Positions 35,320-44,501 of a stretch of DNA of 64,000 nt are shown here, one piece after another (within the stretch, counting starts at the first letter, position 1; the number at the start of each line of letters is the position of its first letter). The notes beneath the pieces are model-generated. The model did not search any database, was not told the DNA's origin, and worked only from the letters and a program-made list of their open reading frames with translations. The translations under genes were made by a program, and so were the position numbers. The DNA is from VXYL01 sp965208525. GTDB taxonomy: Bacteria; Pseudomonadota; Gammaproteobacteria; Pseudomonadales; Azotimanducaceae. The stretch lies in the NCBI GenBank assembly GCA_965208525.1, contig OZ242340.1, positions 868,001 to 932,000 on the forward strand. The letters are read 5' to 3'.

Positions 35320-36591
35320 GTGAAGAATCTATGGTTTCACTTGATGCCCTACAAGGACTTGCCGGACGATTTCCGCGAGGAGCACCCGTCGGTTTGGGTC
35401 GACATCGACTCTGGGCTGCTCGACGCCGAACGGGTGCACCAGCACTACCACGAGTATCTCGACGAGCTCGAGTTCGCCGGTGAGGTGGGCTTCGACGGGG
35501 TTTGCTGCAACGAGCACCACCAGAACGGCTATGGCCTGATGCCGTCGCCCAACCTCATCGCCGCCACGCTCACCCGCCGCACCTCTGCGCCGGCCATTTG
35601 CGTGATGGGCAACTCGCTCGCGCTCTACAACCCTCCGACTCGGGTGGCGGAGGAGTTCGCCATGCTCGACTGCATGTCCGGGGGGCGCCTCATCGCCGGG
35701 TTCCCTGTGGGTACGCCGATGGACACCATCTTCGCCTACGGCCAGAACCCGTCGAAGCTGCGCGACCGCTACTACGAGGCGCACGACATCGTCATGAAGG
35801 CATGGCAGGAGCCGGAGACGTTCGCCTTCAACGGTCGCTACAACCAGCTTCGTTACGTCAACGTCTGGCCTCGTCCCGTGCAGAAGCCCCACCCGCCGGT
35901 ATGGATTCCCGGCGGCGGTTCGGTGGAGACGTGGCGCTGGTGCGCAGAAATGGACTACGTGTACAGCTACCTCTCGTACTTCGGCTACAAGGCTGGCGCC
36001 GCCACCATGCAGGGCTTCTGGGACGAGATGGATCGCCTCGGCAAGGATCGCAACCCGTATCGCGCCGGGTTCCTGCAGTTCGTGGCGGTGGGCGAAACGG
36101 AGAAGGAAGCGCTGGAGCTCTATCGCGAGCCGGCCGAGTACTTCTACGGCCGCTGCCTGCACGTGAATCCGAAGTGGGCATCGCCGGCCGGATACCAGTC
36201 CGAAGCAACGATTCGCGCCAAAGTGCAGTCGCAAGTCGCCCTCGCAGCCGCGCAGAGCCGCGCCGGCAATGGCCAGAACGGCGGCGGTCGCCCAGGGCCA
36301 ATGGGCGCCGCCCGCGACTGGGAGCAGATTCTCGATCTCGGCTACGTCATCGCCGGCGACCCCGACCAAGTGGCGGAACGCATCCGTCAGGTGTGCATCG
36401 ACCTCAACGTCGGCCACCTGATGCTGCTGTGCCAGTTCGGCAACATGTCCACCGAACTTGCGAAGTACAACACCCGGCTCTACGCCGAGCGCGTGCTGCC
36501 GCAAATCCAGGACCTGTTCGACGATCGCTGGGAAGACTCGTGGTGGCCGCAGCCGCTTGAGCAACCGGCCACGGCGAGGGCGCTGGCCTGA
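35320..36591 (+). CDS. LLM-class flavin-dependent oxidoreductase
   Basis: 423 residues of the luciferase-like monooxygenase fold. Family elements include VCCNEHHQNGYGLMPSPNL, the AVLVMGN-like VMGNSLALYNPPTRVAEE, and DCMSGGRLIAGFPVG. It would use reduced flavin to oxygenate a small organic molecule; substrate unknown. GTG 35320 is chosen because GGGGAGG lies about 9 bases upstream and the family N-terminus LWFHLMPYKDLP follows. The upstream open frame reads through the tRNA-like element. Its last base is the first base of the hydrolase ATG, so the two are coupled. Confidence 0.88.
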   Translation: MKNLWFHLMPYKDLPDDFREEHPSVWVDIDSGLLDAERVHQHYHEYLDELEFAGEVGFDGVCCNEHHQNGYGLMPSPNLIAATLTRRTSAPAICVMGNSLALYNPPTRVAEEFAMLDCMSGGRLIAGFPVGTPMDTIFAYGQNPSKLRDRYYEAHDIVMKAWQEPETFAFNGRYNQLRYVNVWPRPVQKPHPPVWIPGGGSVETWRWCAEMDYVYSYLSYFGYKAGAATMQGFWDEMDRLGKDRNPYRAGFLQFVAVGETEKEALELYREPAEYFYGRCLHVNPKWASPAGYQSEATIRAKVQSQVALAAAQSRAGNGQNGGGRPGPMGAARDWEQILDLGYVIAGDPDQVAERIRQVCIDLNVGHLMLLCQFGNMSTELAKYNTRLYAERVLPQIQDLFDDRWEDSWWPQPLEQPATARALA

Positions 36592-37391
36592 TGCGGGAGA
36601 CGACGATTTCGGTTGGTGGGCATCCGGTTCGGGTGCTCACGGGCGGCGACAACCCTTCCGCACCGCCGGCGGTGTTCTTCGCTGGCATCGGCGGGGTGCC
36701 GACTTGGGTGCCGTTCCTGGACCGGCTCGCCGAGTCGCGGCGCGTGATCGTCCCCTCCTTGCCCGGCTTTCCCGGCGCGGCGGACTTCCGCCATTTGGAC
36801 ACCTTGCTCGACTGGGTGGTGCATTGCGTGGAAACCGTGGAAGCGCTGGACGAGGCCCCGGTGGACCTCATCGGCAGCTCCGCGGGGGGTGCCTTGGCGG
36901 CGGAAGTCGCGGCCATTGCCGGCAGCTTGGTGAACCGCCTGGTGCTGATCGCCCCCTTCGGCTCGCATGACACCGAAGACCCAGGCGCAGACATCTGGGC
37001 GCAGGTGCCGGGTCCAGACTCCATCCCCAACCTAGTGTGCGAGCGCCCGGAGGCATGGAAGGAAACATGGCAAGTGCCTGAGGGCGCCGAAGCCATCGAC
37101 TACCAAGTGATGCACACCCGCGCCATGGAGGCCGCCGCCCGCTACCTGTTTCCTTTCGGCGATACCGGCGTGGTCTCCCGCCTCCACCGCGTGGATCACC
37201 CGACGCTGCTGCTGCGAGGCAGCGAGGACCGAGTGCTGCCGACGTCGTCCAACGAACGCTTCCGCGCGGCACTAGCGGGTCCGGTTCGCACCGGCGAACT
37301 GGAGGGCGCTGGACACTTGCCAGAACTCGACACTCCGGACGACCTGGCCCGCGAAATCAACGCCTTCCTGGCAGATCAGGAACTCGGCTGA
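36591..37391 (+). CDS. Alpha/beta hydrolase
   Basis: 266 residues. Nucleophile elbow GSSAGG (about residue 100), acid in RGSEDRVLP (about 211) and His in GAGHLPEL (about 242) give a complete triad; the oxyanion region FFAGIGGVPTW precedes. The ATG overlaps the stop of the LLM oxidoreductase by one base. The pair probably acts in one catabolic step, oxidation then hydrolysis. Several LLM enzymes of this subfamily are paired with such a hydrolase. Substrate unknown. Confidence 0.88.
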   Translation: MRETTISVGGHPVRVLTGGDNPSAPPAVFFAGIGGVPTWVPFLDRLAESRRVIVPSLPGFPGAADFRHLDTLLDWVVHCVETVEALDEAPVDLIGSSAGGALAAEVAAIAGSLVNRLVLIAPFGSHDTEDPGADIWAQVPGPDSIPNLVCERPEAWKETWQVPEGAEAIDYQVMHTRAMEAAARYLFPFGDTGVVSRLHRVDHPTLLLRGSEDRVLPTSSNERFRAALAGPVRTGELEGAGHLPELDTPDDLAREINAFLADQELG

Positions 37392-37593
37392 CGCGACCGC
37401 CTCAAGCGCGACAACCGTTGCCTTACGGACAACGCCTCCTGCACCAGCGCGCCCTTACGGGCACGCCGGCAGTTCGCTGGCGCCCCTGGCCACCACTGCA
37501 CGTTTTCCGGCGGTTTGCCGAGGCCAGACTCGGTAGACGCCTAACGGAGCAGAGCGCGCAATCCGGGTGGCCAATGCGCACAATGCGTGTGCC

Positions 37594-38541
37594 CTAGACC
37601 GGCAGACCTCGCGTGAAGTTCATATAGTGGCCGTTGATGAACCGCGTCGCGCGGCGCAACTCCGTCACATCGAGGGCGTGCCGCTCGACGGCATCGTCGA
37701 GTGCGGGGTGGTCGAGCAGGGACGCAACCGTGGCGAGGCGAAAGGGGTGGCGCCAGATCGGCCACGTGACGGTGCGGCGTCCCTCCGGGTCCACGCCGCC
37801 ACCGCGAAACCCAAGTCGCACACGTCCGTTCGGGCCCCTTTCGGGAGCAAGGACAAACACGGGCAGGCCAACCGCGGCGAGCCGGTTGGCGCCGTGCTGC
37901 GTGGTTGCCCGGGCCGTCGGGTCCGAAGGATTGGTGGCGCGCAACGCGTAGCGCAGGTCCTCAAGATAGTCCCACCGGAAGGATTGCGTGGCATCCGGGC
38001 GGCGCCAGCGCTGGAAGAGGGCCTCGGCAAGGCTTTGCTCCTCCGGAATCGCCGGCCCTCTGCGGCGCGGACGGCGGCTGGGCGGCTCGGCCAGCGTTGG
38101 CACCTCGGCCAGCCGCGTAAGGAAATGCTGGTGCCCGGCTCCGAGCTGGAGGCATAGGGGCGTGGCTCGGAGTGTCTCGCCGTCGCGGGAGACTGCGGCA
38201 TCGCTGAGAAGGGCGGCCCAGAGATCGGGGCAGTTGTCACGCGCCCGCAGCAGTTGCTCACGACCCTCGTCTGAAGTGAACGTCAGGCCCCGGCGGTCGA
38301 ACACGTGCGCTGCGGCCAGTCGACGGATGCCGTCTGCCGTTGCGCCGAGCACAGCGGCCCTGGTGGCGGGGTCGGGCAGATGCAGGACGGGGCGCACGGG
38401 CGGATCGTCCACTGACCATGCGACACGGACGGCGCCCAGTTCGCCACTGGCGTCGAGTGCGCGCATCAGGCCGACCAGCGCGAGGAAGGCGAGCAGGTTG
38501 TCGGGTTCCAGTCCCTCCAGGCGGTGCTGGCTTTCGGTCAC
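37594..38541 (-). CDS. Type I-G CRISPR-associated protein, fourth subunit
   Basis: 315 residues, last gene of the cas operon. GTG 38541 overlaps the cas3 stop (GTGA). The N-terminus HRLEGLEPDNLLAFLALVGL resembles the opening of type I-G accessory or large-subunit proteins (Csx17/Cas8g, or the Cas3-extension family). It is too short for a normal Csx17/Cas8g of 600 or more residues. A basic Arg-rich stretch lies in the middle and FINGHYMNFTRG near the end. Possible roles are reduced large subunit or Cas3-associated factor; assignment between these is not settled. Confidence 0.6.
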   Translation of the reverse strand: MTESQHRLEGLEPDNLLAFLALVGLMRALDASGELGAVRVAWSVDDPPVRPVLHLPDPATRAAVLGATADGIRRLAAAHVFDRRGLTFTSDEGREQLLRARDNCPDLWAALLSDAAVSRDGETLRATPLCLQLGAGHQHFLTRLAEVPTLAEPPSRRPRRRGPAIPEEQSLAEALFQRWRRPDATQSFRWDYLEDLRYALRATNPSDPTARATTQHGANRLAAVGLPVFVLAPERGPNGRVRLGFRGGGVDPEGRRTVTWPIWRHPFRLATVASLLDHPALDDAVERHALDVTELRRATRFINGHYMNFTRGLPV

Positions 38542-41447
38542 GCGGTTGCCTCGGACGCCCGGTGATCCGCGAGCCGGACGATCGCCTCCAAATGGGCGAG
38601 CCCCCAGATTCCGTAGCGGCGCCGAAGCGTGTCGAAGAGTTCGGGCCAGGTCTCGCCGCGAAAGGTGAATGCGAGTGACTCGGGACCGGGCGCGGCGGGT
38701 GCGGGCCATGAGGAGACGCCGAGGCAGGGGAGGACCTCCGGGCTTTCGGCCGTCTCGGCAAACCCGAAGAACGGGCGACCGAGGCCGTGATGGGTGCCGA
38801 CGAGCCACAGCACAAGGGCCGGGTCGTTCGCCTGGAGGAAGCCCGGCTGCGCGACGCACATGCGCACGGAATGTGCCTCGTGTCGCCAGCGCGGCGGCAG
38901 TGCCGCTCGCCGCCAGGCGTCGGCGGACGCACGCGCGCTTTTCGCAAGGGGGATAGGTGGCACGTTCCAGTCGTCACCACCAGCGAGCATGGCCTGGAAC
39001 CGCCGGTCGGCCTTTCCGGCGTCGTGCAGGCGGGCCGCGAGAGCGACATCCTCGACCGTGGCAGCGTCCAGCCCGAGCGTTGCCGCTGCGTGGTGGGCGA
39101 GTTGCGCGACGTCCTCGCTGTGCCGGTCCAGGGAGACGCTGCGGAGCGCTTGGTGACTGCGGGCGTCGTCTTCCGTGGACGGGAACGAGACGTCGTGGCG
39201 GGAGGGCCTTCGGGCGGTCGCGTTCCAAACGAGCACAGCGCCGCCGGCGGACGCGAATCCCGACGGATAGGCATGCAGGGCGAGCTGGTCGGGCCGCTCG
39301 GCCAGCGCGGCGAGGGCCGATCGGATGGAGCGCCGTCGAGCCAGATGGCGGGCCTCGGCTGGTTGCTCGGCCTCGGCCGTCAGTGCCTCGCGCACGCGGG
39401 AGGCGAAGTCCGGTTCCATCGGCATGTCGCCCCTGTCGAGGAGAGTGACGAGCCGCTGCCAGTCCTCGGTACTGTCCACGACGTCGCGGCTCACGCGCAC
39501 GGCGATGCGCCGCTGCCCGAGGGGAGCGGCGGCGGCGGCACGGTCGGCCACGTCGGGCACGGGGGTTCGGTTTCCGGGATGCCAGCCATGTCGGTCGCAG
39601 CCGCCAAGCTCGGCCGGCAGCACGAGCACGTCGCCGGTACGAATCTCGGTGGCGGCAACGAGGCCCGTGGCGCCGGCGTCGGTTCCGGCCCAGCGGAAGG
39701 CGACGAAGCGCCCGCTGCGGTCCGGATTGTCGTCTTGGTGTTGCCCTGGGATGTCCGCCACCGCGCCGGCCTGCGCGCGACGACCGGCGAGGAAGGCCCG
39801 CGCCGCCGCGACGGGAACCTGCACGGCCTCGGCGGCTTGCGGCGGCATCAGGGCGACGATGCGGGAGAGCGCCTCGGCGTGGGCGGGCCGGAGGTCTGCC
39901 CGGGCGATGTCCGCCCGCCAGACGAGAGAGACGTCGCCAGCCTCGGTGGCCTTGCCGTGGAGAAACAGGCTGACGTCGGGGTCGACGCCCGGCGCCGGCG
40001 ACGTCTGCGACCACAGGTCGAGGTACGTCGGCATCAGCACCGGCGCATCCTGGCGTTCGGTCGCCAGCGCGGCGGCCTCGTCCGCAGGCAGGTCCGCGAG
40101 CGGACCGGCGCCGCCAAGGTCGATTGTGGCGTCGGTGCTGAGTTCCTCGCACTTCTCCCAGGTGCGCCGGATGCGGTCGCCGTAGAGAGGATCGGGCGAC
40201 CGGCCGACATCCTCGCCGAGGGCGACGATCCACGCCGGCGCTCGGATGTCCCGGCCGCCGCGGTTGAGCCGGCCGGCGCGCTGGCGCAATGCGTCGAGAG
40301 GCGCCGCCTGGGTGACCAGCGCGTCGAGGTCGATATCGACGGCCGCCTCGATGGCCTGGGTTGCGACGATCACGAGCGGCCTTGCCTTGGCGCGTTCCGG
40401 CGCACCGGTGCGAAAGGGAGCCAGCCGCTCCGCGGCGGGTGACTCGCGTTGGACGCGGCGGCACCGGCCGATCAGCAGAACAGCGTCGAAGTCGTCGCGC
40501 CCGCGCAATTCCTCGAACACCTGCCGCGCAAGGTCTGCCCGGTTCGTCACCGCGGCCACGGCGCCGTTCGCGATGCCCTGCTGCGCGAGGTCTTGCCTTG
40601 CGGCGAGCACGCACCGGAGGAAGGCCGGGCCGATGGGTCGGTTGCGGGCTACCTTGACCATCGAGGCGGGCTTTCGCGCGCGGAGGCGACGCGCCAGCAC
40701 GGGGTTGCGGAGGTCCGCGTCGGACAGGCCCAGCTCCTGTCGCCTTTGTCCGTCCTTGGCCGACGGGGGCGTTGCGGTCATGAGGACGTTCCGCACGTTG
40801 GCGCGACCGTAGGTGCGGATCGCCTCAAGCGTTTGCCGGAAGGGTTCCGCCGCGTGCGCCTCGTCGATGAGGACGAGCGTGTTCGTGCCGATGAGTCCCG
40901 CGTGCACGGAGCGCATCCGCGCCGAGATTCCGTAGCCTCGGTGGAGGAGGCGCGAGCCCGCCTGGTCGACGGTGGAGCAAAGCACCACCGGTTGCGTCGG
41001 GGTGCGCGCCCACTCGGGTTCCAGCGGCACGCCCCCGCTCAGGTGTTGCGCCACCAGCGGCCGGTCCGGCGACTCGGCGAGCGTGGCGAGGCGCCGGGCA
41101 ACCTCGGCGACGACGTCGTGCCTGCCGGGGCCCTTGGCACTGGCTCGGTCGGCAAGGGTTGCGGCCAGTCGGCAGGCATGCGCGAAGGTGTGGTCCACCG
41201 CCAGATGCCGGTCCACGACGGTGCAGATGCGCAGAGCGGCGCGACCTGGTTCGTCGTGCCGCAGGGCAAGGTGAAAGACGGCGGCGTCCACCGCCGCGGT
41301 CTTGCCGGCGCCGGACGGAAGGTGCAGCAGGTCGGGCCACGCATCCGCCGCCGCGAGTTGGTCCACGAGCCGCAGCTGCCAGGGAAACGGCGCGTGTCCG
41401 TGCACGGTAGCGAGGAATTCCGCGAAGTGTTCCGCGCTGAGATGCAT
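38538..41447 (-). CDS. cas3: Cas3 helicase-nuclease, type I-G arrangement
   Basis: 969 residues. Helicase first: Walker A LPSGAGKTA (43-51), DEAH in VLIDEAHAAEP (near 193), motif III MTATPP, and motif VI-like LRQRAGRLNRGG. The HD nuclease is at the C-terminus: DRHSEDVAQLAHH, LHDAGKADRRF (near 805) and THHGLGR (near 886). A C-terminal HD is the hallmark of type I-G/I-U Cas3, whereas most type I Cas3 have it at the N-terminus. It unwinds and degrades target DNA recruited by Cascade. It starts 4 bases after csb2. GC is very high (about 70 percent). Confidence 0.9.
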   Translation of the reverse strand: MHLSAEHFAEFLATVHGHAPFPWQLRLVDQLAAADAWPDLLHLPSGAGKTAAVDAAVFHLALRHDEPGRAALRICTVVDRHLAVDHTFAHACRLAATLADRASAKGPGRHDVVAEVARRLATLAESPDRPLVAQHLSGGVPLEPEWARTPTQPVVLCSTVDQAGSRLLHRGYGISARMRSVHAGLIGTNTLVLIDEAHAAEPFRQTLEAIRTYGRANVRNVLMTATPPSAKDGQRRQELGLSDADLRNPVLARRLRARKPASMVKVARNRPIGPAFLRCVLAARQDLAQQGIANGAVAAVTNRADLARQVFEELRGRDDFDAVLLIGRCRRVQRESPAAERLAPFRTGAPERAKARPLVIVATQAIEAAVDIDLDALVTQAAPLDALRQRAGRLNRGGRDIRAPAWIVALGEDVGRSPDPLYGDRIRRTWEKCEELSTDATIDLGGAGPLADLPADEAAALATERQDAPVLMPTYLDLWSQTSPAPGVDPDVSLFLHGKATEAGDVSLVWRADIARADLRPAHAEALSRIVALMPPQAAEAVQVPVAAARAFLAGRRAQAGAVADIPGQHQDDNPDRSGRFVAFRWAGTDAGATGLVAATEIRTGDVLVLPAELGGCDRHGWHPGNRTPVPDVADRAAAAAPLGQRRIAVRVSRDVVDSTEDWQRLVTLLDRGDMPMEPDFASRVREALTAEAEQPAEARHLARRRSIRSALAALAERPDQLALHAYPSGFASAGGAVLVWNATARRPSRHDVSFPSTEDDARSHQALRSVSLDRHSEDVAQLAHHAAATLGLDAATVEDVALAARLHDAGKADRRFQAMLAGGDDWNVPPIPLAKSARASADAWRRAALPPRWRHEAHSVRMCVAQPGFLQANDPALVLWLVGTHHGLGRPFFGFAETAESPEVLPCLGVSSWPAPAAPGPESLAFTFRGETWPELFDTLRRRYGIWGLAHLEAIVRLADHRASEATA

Positions 41448-41451
41448 TCAC

Positions 41452-42906
41452 TTACGCCCATTCGGTGCGGGGGTCGATCCCGCGCAACAGGCCGAGCCCG
41501 CTGAAGCGCCCCGCTCCGAGCAGCACCGGCCCGCGCACGGGCGCGTCGAACTCGATGTGCACATGAACGACCGACCGCGTGGCGAAGGGTGCCGGCACGT
41601 GCCAGCGCGACCACGGCGGCTTGGCGGGGCCGCGCGCGGGTGGAACCCCTGCGAAGGCGGCGTCGTTGCCGATCCGGATCCGCTCGGGACTCGGGCGTGG
41701 CAGTCCGTGGCGTTCGCAGCCGCGGGCGACGATTTCCCGCGCCTCGCGGTCGGGGTCGCGCTTCAGGTGCCGGTCAAGCACGACGGGCGTCACGCTCGCC
41801 CACACGCGCGAAGGCGCAGCGTAGGGGTCGAACCGAAGCGACCGGACGGAGTTCGACCCGGCCGGCGAGAGGTCGATGGGCGCTGGCAGGGGGCGACCGC
41901 GGAGCGTGAGCAGGCGCCGCTCGTGTCCCTCGTCGTAGTGGGTGACGGCCTCGAACGCGGCCCGAAACTCGGCGCTCTGGAAAAGGGAGGAACCGCACGG
42001 CGGAATCAGCGCGTAGCCGAACACGCGGGCGTCGGCGCGGCGATGGTCCACGAACGCCATGGGCTGGATGGCGAGGTGCGGTGCCCGCGTCGGCGATCCG
42101 CCGGGCGCGTGACCGGATATCTCTTCGGGGACTCGATCCTCGCCAAGGGTGCGGCGGTAGCCGCTCATGAGGGCGTGGCGGAGCTTGCGGCAGACGATCG
42201 CCGAGGCGCGGATGTCGGGCGTCGTGCCGATCGCTTCGAGAATCAGCGGCCCCGTGCCTTGCGATCGCGGCTGCGGTGCCCGCGGCGGGTTCGAGGTCGC
42301 GGTCTGAATGATCGGGCGGGTCGGATTGTGGGCGTGTGCCTCCGTCAGCTCCCGCAGTCGGCCGCGATGGATGCGGGTGCGCGCGCGCTGGGGAGCATGG
42401 CGGCCTGCGTCTCCGCCCACGTGGAACCGGCAGCGCACGAGACTGGCGGAATGCCCCAGGTACGTCACGTCGTGCGCGACGGCGTTGAGCGCGTCGAGGT
42501 GCGCGTGGTGGGAACAGCATTCCCAGACGACGTGCATGACGGGATCGTGGGGCCGCGCGACCGGAAACCGGCGCGGTAGGCGCCGGCGAAGAGGGGGAAA
42601 GACGTCCGGCGCGGTCTTCATTCGCGACGTGGTGGCGTCGTTGGGCGGGACGAACACGTCAGGTGCGGAGCGGGCCTCGGAGCCGCTGGCGTGGATCGTG
42701 GGCGCCGGCTGCCGCTCCAGCCACTCGAGCGCGGCGGTTTCCTCGGGCCGCTCGCCGCGGGCGGCCCACGACGCCACCAGGGCGGAGAACGCGCGATCCG
42801 GCTGGGGAGGCCAGTCCGCGGCTGCGGCGGGGCCGGCCGATCCACGGTAGGTGCCGGTGAGGAACTCGATCTCGAGCACGAGATTGCCGCGTTGGCGCCG
42901 CGTCAT
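41452..42906 (-). CDS. csb2: Csb2 (Cas5/Cas6-like RAMP, type I-G)
   Basis: 484 residues. N-terminus VLEIEFLTGTYRGS is typical of the Cas5-like half of Csb2 (GSU0054 family). The C-terminal half contains the Cas6-like part, ending in a Gly-rich GPVLLGAGRFSGLGLLRG that matches the RAMP G-loop. Csb2 is thought to cap the crRNA 5' handle and process pre-crRNA; catalytic His residues are plausible (several His in 400-470) but not proven. ATG 42906 overlaps the csb1 stop (ATGA). Confidence 0.87.
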   Translation of the reverse strand: MTRRQRGNLVLEIEFLTGTYRGSAGPAAAADWPPQPDRAFSALVASWAARGERPEETAALEWLERQPAPTIHASGSEARSAPDVFVPPNDATTSRMKTAPDVFPPLRRRLPRRFPVARPHDPVMHVVWECCSHHAHLDALNAVAHDVTYLGHSASLVRCRFHVGGDAGRHAPQRARTRIHRGRLRELTEAHAHNPTRPIIQTATSNPPRAPQPRSQGTGPLILEAIGTTPDIRASAIVCRKLRHALMSGYRRTLGEDRVPEEISGHAPGGSPTRAPHLAIQPMAFVDHRRADARVFGYALIPPCGSSLFQSAEFRAAFEAVTHYDEGHERRLLTLRGRPLPAPIDLSPAGSNSVRSLRFDPYAAPSRVWASVTPVVLDRHLKRDPDREAREIVARGCERHGLPRPSPERIRIGNDAAFAGVPPARGPAKPPWSRWHVPAPFATRSVVHVHIEFDAPVRGPVLLGAGRFSGLGLLRGIDPRTEWA

Positions 42907-44078
42907 CCGAGCGCAAGCTCCCGACTGCGGCGCACCACCTCGACCAGCTTGGGTTGGGGCGTGAGTCGGAGCGAACGGAAGTTGAAGCCAGCCGCGGTGG
43001 CGCGTTCGTAGGCGTCGTCGTAGCGCTGGCGCAGCGCCTCTGGGGCGAGCGGCAGGGGGTCGGTGGTGCCATCCGCATGGACGCATTCCATCGGGGCGGC
43101 GCCTTCGGGGACAAGGTCGCACCGGGAGCGAAGGGCGTAGCCCTGCGCGTCCTGCCCGGCGAGCGCGACGAGAGCCAGCAGCGCGAGCATTTCGCGTGCC
43201 ACGGCGCTTCGCTTCTCGCCGCCGAAGTGGAGGCGCCGCAGGCCGGCGAGAGAAAGCACGGCGCGGTGCTCCGCATAGGCGCAGGTGATGCCGAGCGGTT
43301 CGACGGTGGGGGCGATGTTGCCGTGGTTGATCTCGGAGGGGCGCGCCCGCCTTGCCTTCTCGCCAGCACCGTCCTTGTCCGTGGACCAGTCCCTGGCGCT
43401 CTTGAACACCTCGACGCCCCGCTGGATGCCGAGGGGGTCCAGGCGACTGCCCGTGCGTCGCCCCGCCGAGACGGCTGCCACCTCGCCCGATCGCTGCTCC
43501 GCTTCGTCAACGGGCACGTCGATGCCCATGACTTCCGAGACAAGGACGCGGGCGAACTTCGCGCCCAACCCGCCACCTTCGCCCTGGCTGTGCCATGCAC
43601 CGAAGAGAAGCGCGGTGGGGGAAATTTCGAAGACAGCGGTGGCGTCGGCAGGGCTCGCTTCGGCAATGCGCCTGCCTTCCAGCGACTGCATGAACGGCTC
43701 TTCGCCATGGAGGCTGTCGCGCAGGATGGCGTCGTAGATTCGGTGGGGGGCGTCGAGCGACGTGACTTCCGTGATCGGATGCAGCCCGGCGTTGCCGAAA
43801 TCCACCGTCACGTAGGGAAGCCGGAGTCCTCCCCGCGCGGCGCGGAGCAGTGCTTCCTCAAGGCGATTCGCCTGGCTTTGGACGCTGTCGACGAGAACGG
43901 TCCAAACGGCCTTGCCGTCGATCTGGCGGCGCTCGAACACATGGCGTGGGGAGGGGTTGCGCCCATCGCCGGGATAGGTGGGAGGAAAGAGCTTGTCGCC
44001 CGCTCCGCCAGCGGGCTGCAGGCGCTGGACCCGCCGGATCGCGGCGTCGTTGACGATGGCTTGTTGGAGCTGGGTCAT
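42903..44078 (-). CDS. csb1: Csb1 (Cas7-like backbone subunit, type I-G)
   Basis: 391 residues. The LVDSVQSQANRLEEALL motif, then TSLDAPHRIYDAI and ALLFGAWHSQG, identify the Csb1/GSU0053 family, the Cas7-like backbone of the type I-G complex. It lies first in the operon. ATG 44078 (TQLQQAIVNDAAIRRVQRL) is preferred over an 18-codon upstream extension. The upstream 420 bases contain a long C-rich leader on this strand and no CRISPR repeats. Confidence 0.87.
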   Translation of the reverse strand: MTQLQQAIVNDAAIRRVQRLQPAGGAGDKLFPPTYPGDGRNPSPRHVFERRQIDGKAVWTVLVDSVQSQANRLEEALLRAARGGLRLPYVTVDFGNAGLHPITEVTSLDAPHRIYDAILRDSLHGEEPFMQSLEGRRIAEASPADATAVFEISPTALLFGAWHSQGEGGGLGAKFARVLVSEVMGIDVPVDEAEQRSGEVAAVSAGRRTGSRLDPLGIQRGVEVFKSARDWSTDKDGAGEKARRARPSEINHGNIAPTVEPLGITCAYAEHRAVLSLAGLRRLHFGGEKRSAVAREMLALLALVALAGQDAQGYALRSRCDLVPEGAAPMECVHADGTTDPLPLAPEALRQRYDDAYERATAAGFNFRSLRLTPQPKLVEVVRRSRELALG

Positions 44079-44501
44079 ACCGGGCGTTTCGCGGGAGTCG
44101 CACGACGGGGACAACAGCCGAATCGTACACACACTTCTCTCCCTCTACGACCGTATACGGGATGCCCGCGCTGACGGCTTCTGACTCGCCCGCGACTAGC
44201 CGCTCGGCTGCTGTGCGGGTGAAGTGCGCCAGAGGCCGACGACCACTGGCTTTCATCGCCAAGGGGGGTTGGCGCGGAGAGAGGTTGGCGTGCGAGGGGA
44301 GCGGGTGGGGTGTGTGGTGCCGTACGACTCGCGTTGCACGGTGTTCGGAAGGCGACGGAGAATGTCGTGGTTGGGAGGGTTGGACGTGTGTGGAGCGGGC
44401 GGGAAGTGGGGTTTGCGGGATAGGTTGGCGTAGCGAGGGAATGGCGGATATTGGGGTGCGATTGAGGTAGAGGCACAAGATATTGTGGTAGGCACGAGTT
44501 G
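44079..44501. other. Intergenic region with strongly strand-biased composition
   Basis: No gene. From about 44265 to 44470 the plus strand is G-rich and C-poor, so the csb1 transcript leader would be C-rich and G-poor, the composition of Rho-utilisation sites. Two short similar blocks (GGTTGGCGTGCGAGGGG near 44284, GGTTGGCGTAGCGAGGGA near 44424) are too few for a CRISPR array. Confidence 0.5.

Noticed and set aside
37392..37593. Possible CRISPR array downstream of the cas operon
   Set aside because: 202 bases read through with no repeated unit.
44079..44501. Possible CRISPR array upstream of csb1
   Set aside because: Only two imperfect similar blocks about 140 bases apart; no regular repeat-spacer pattern.
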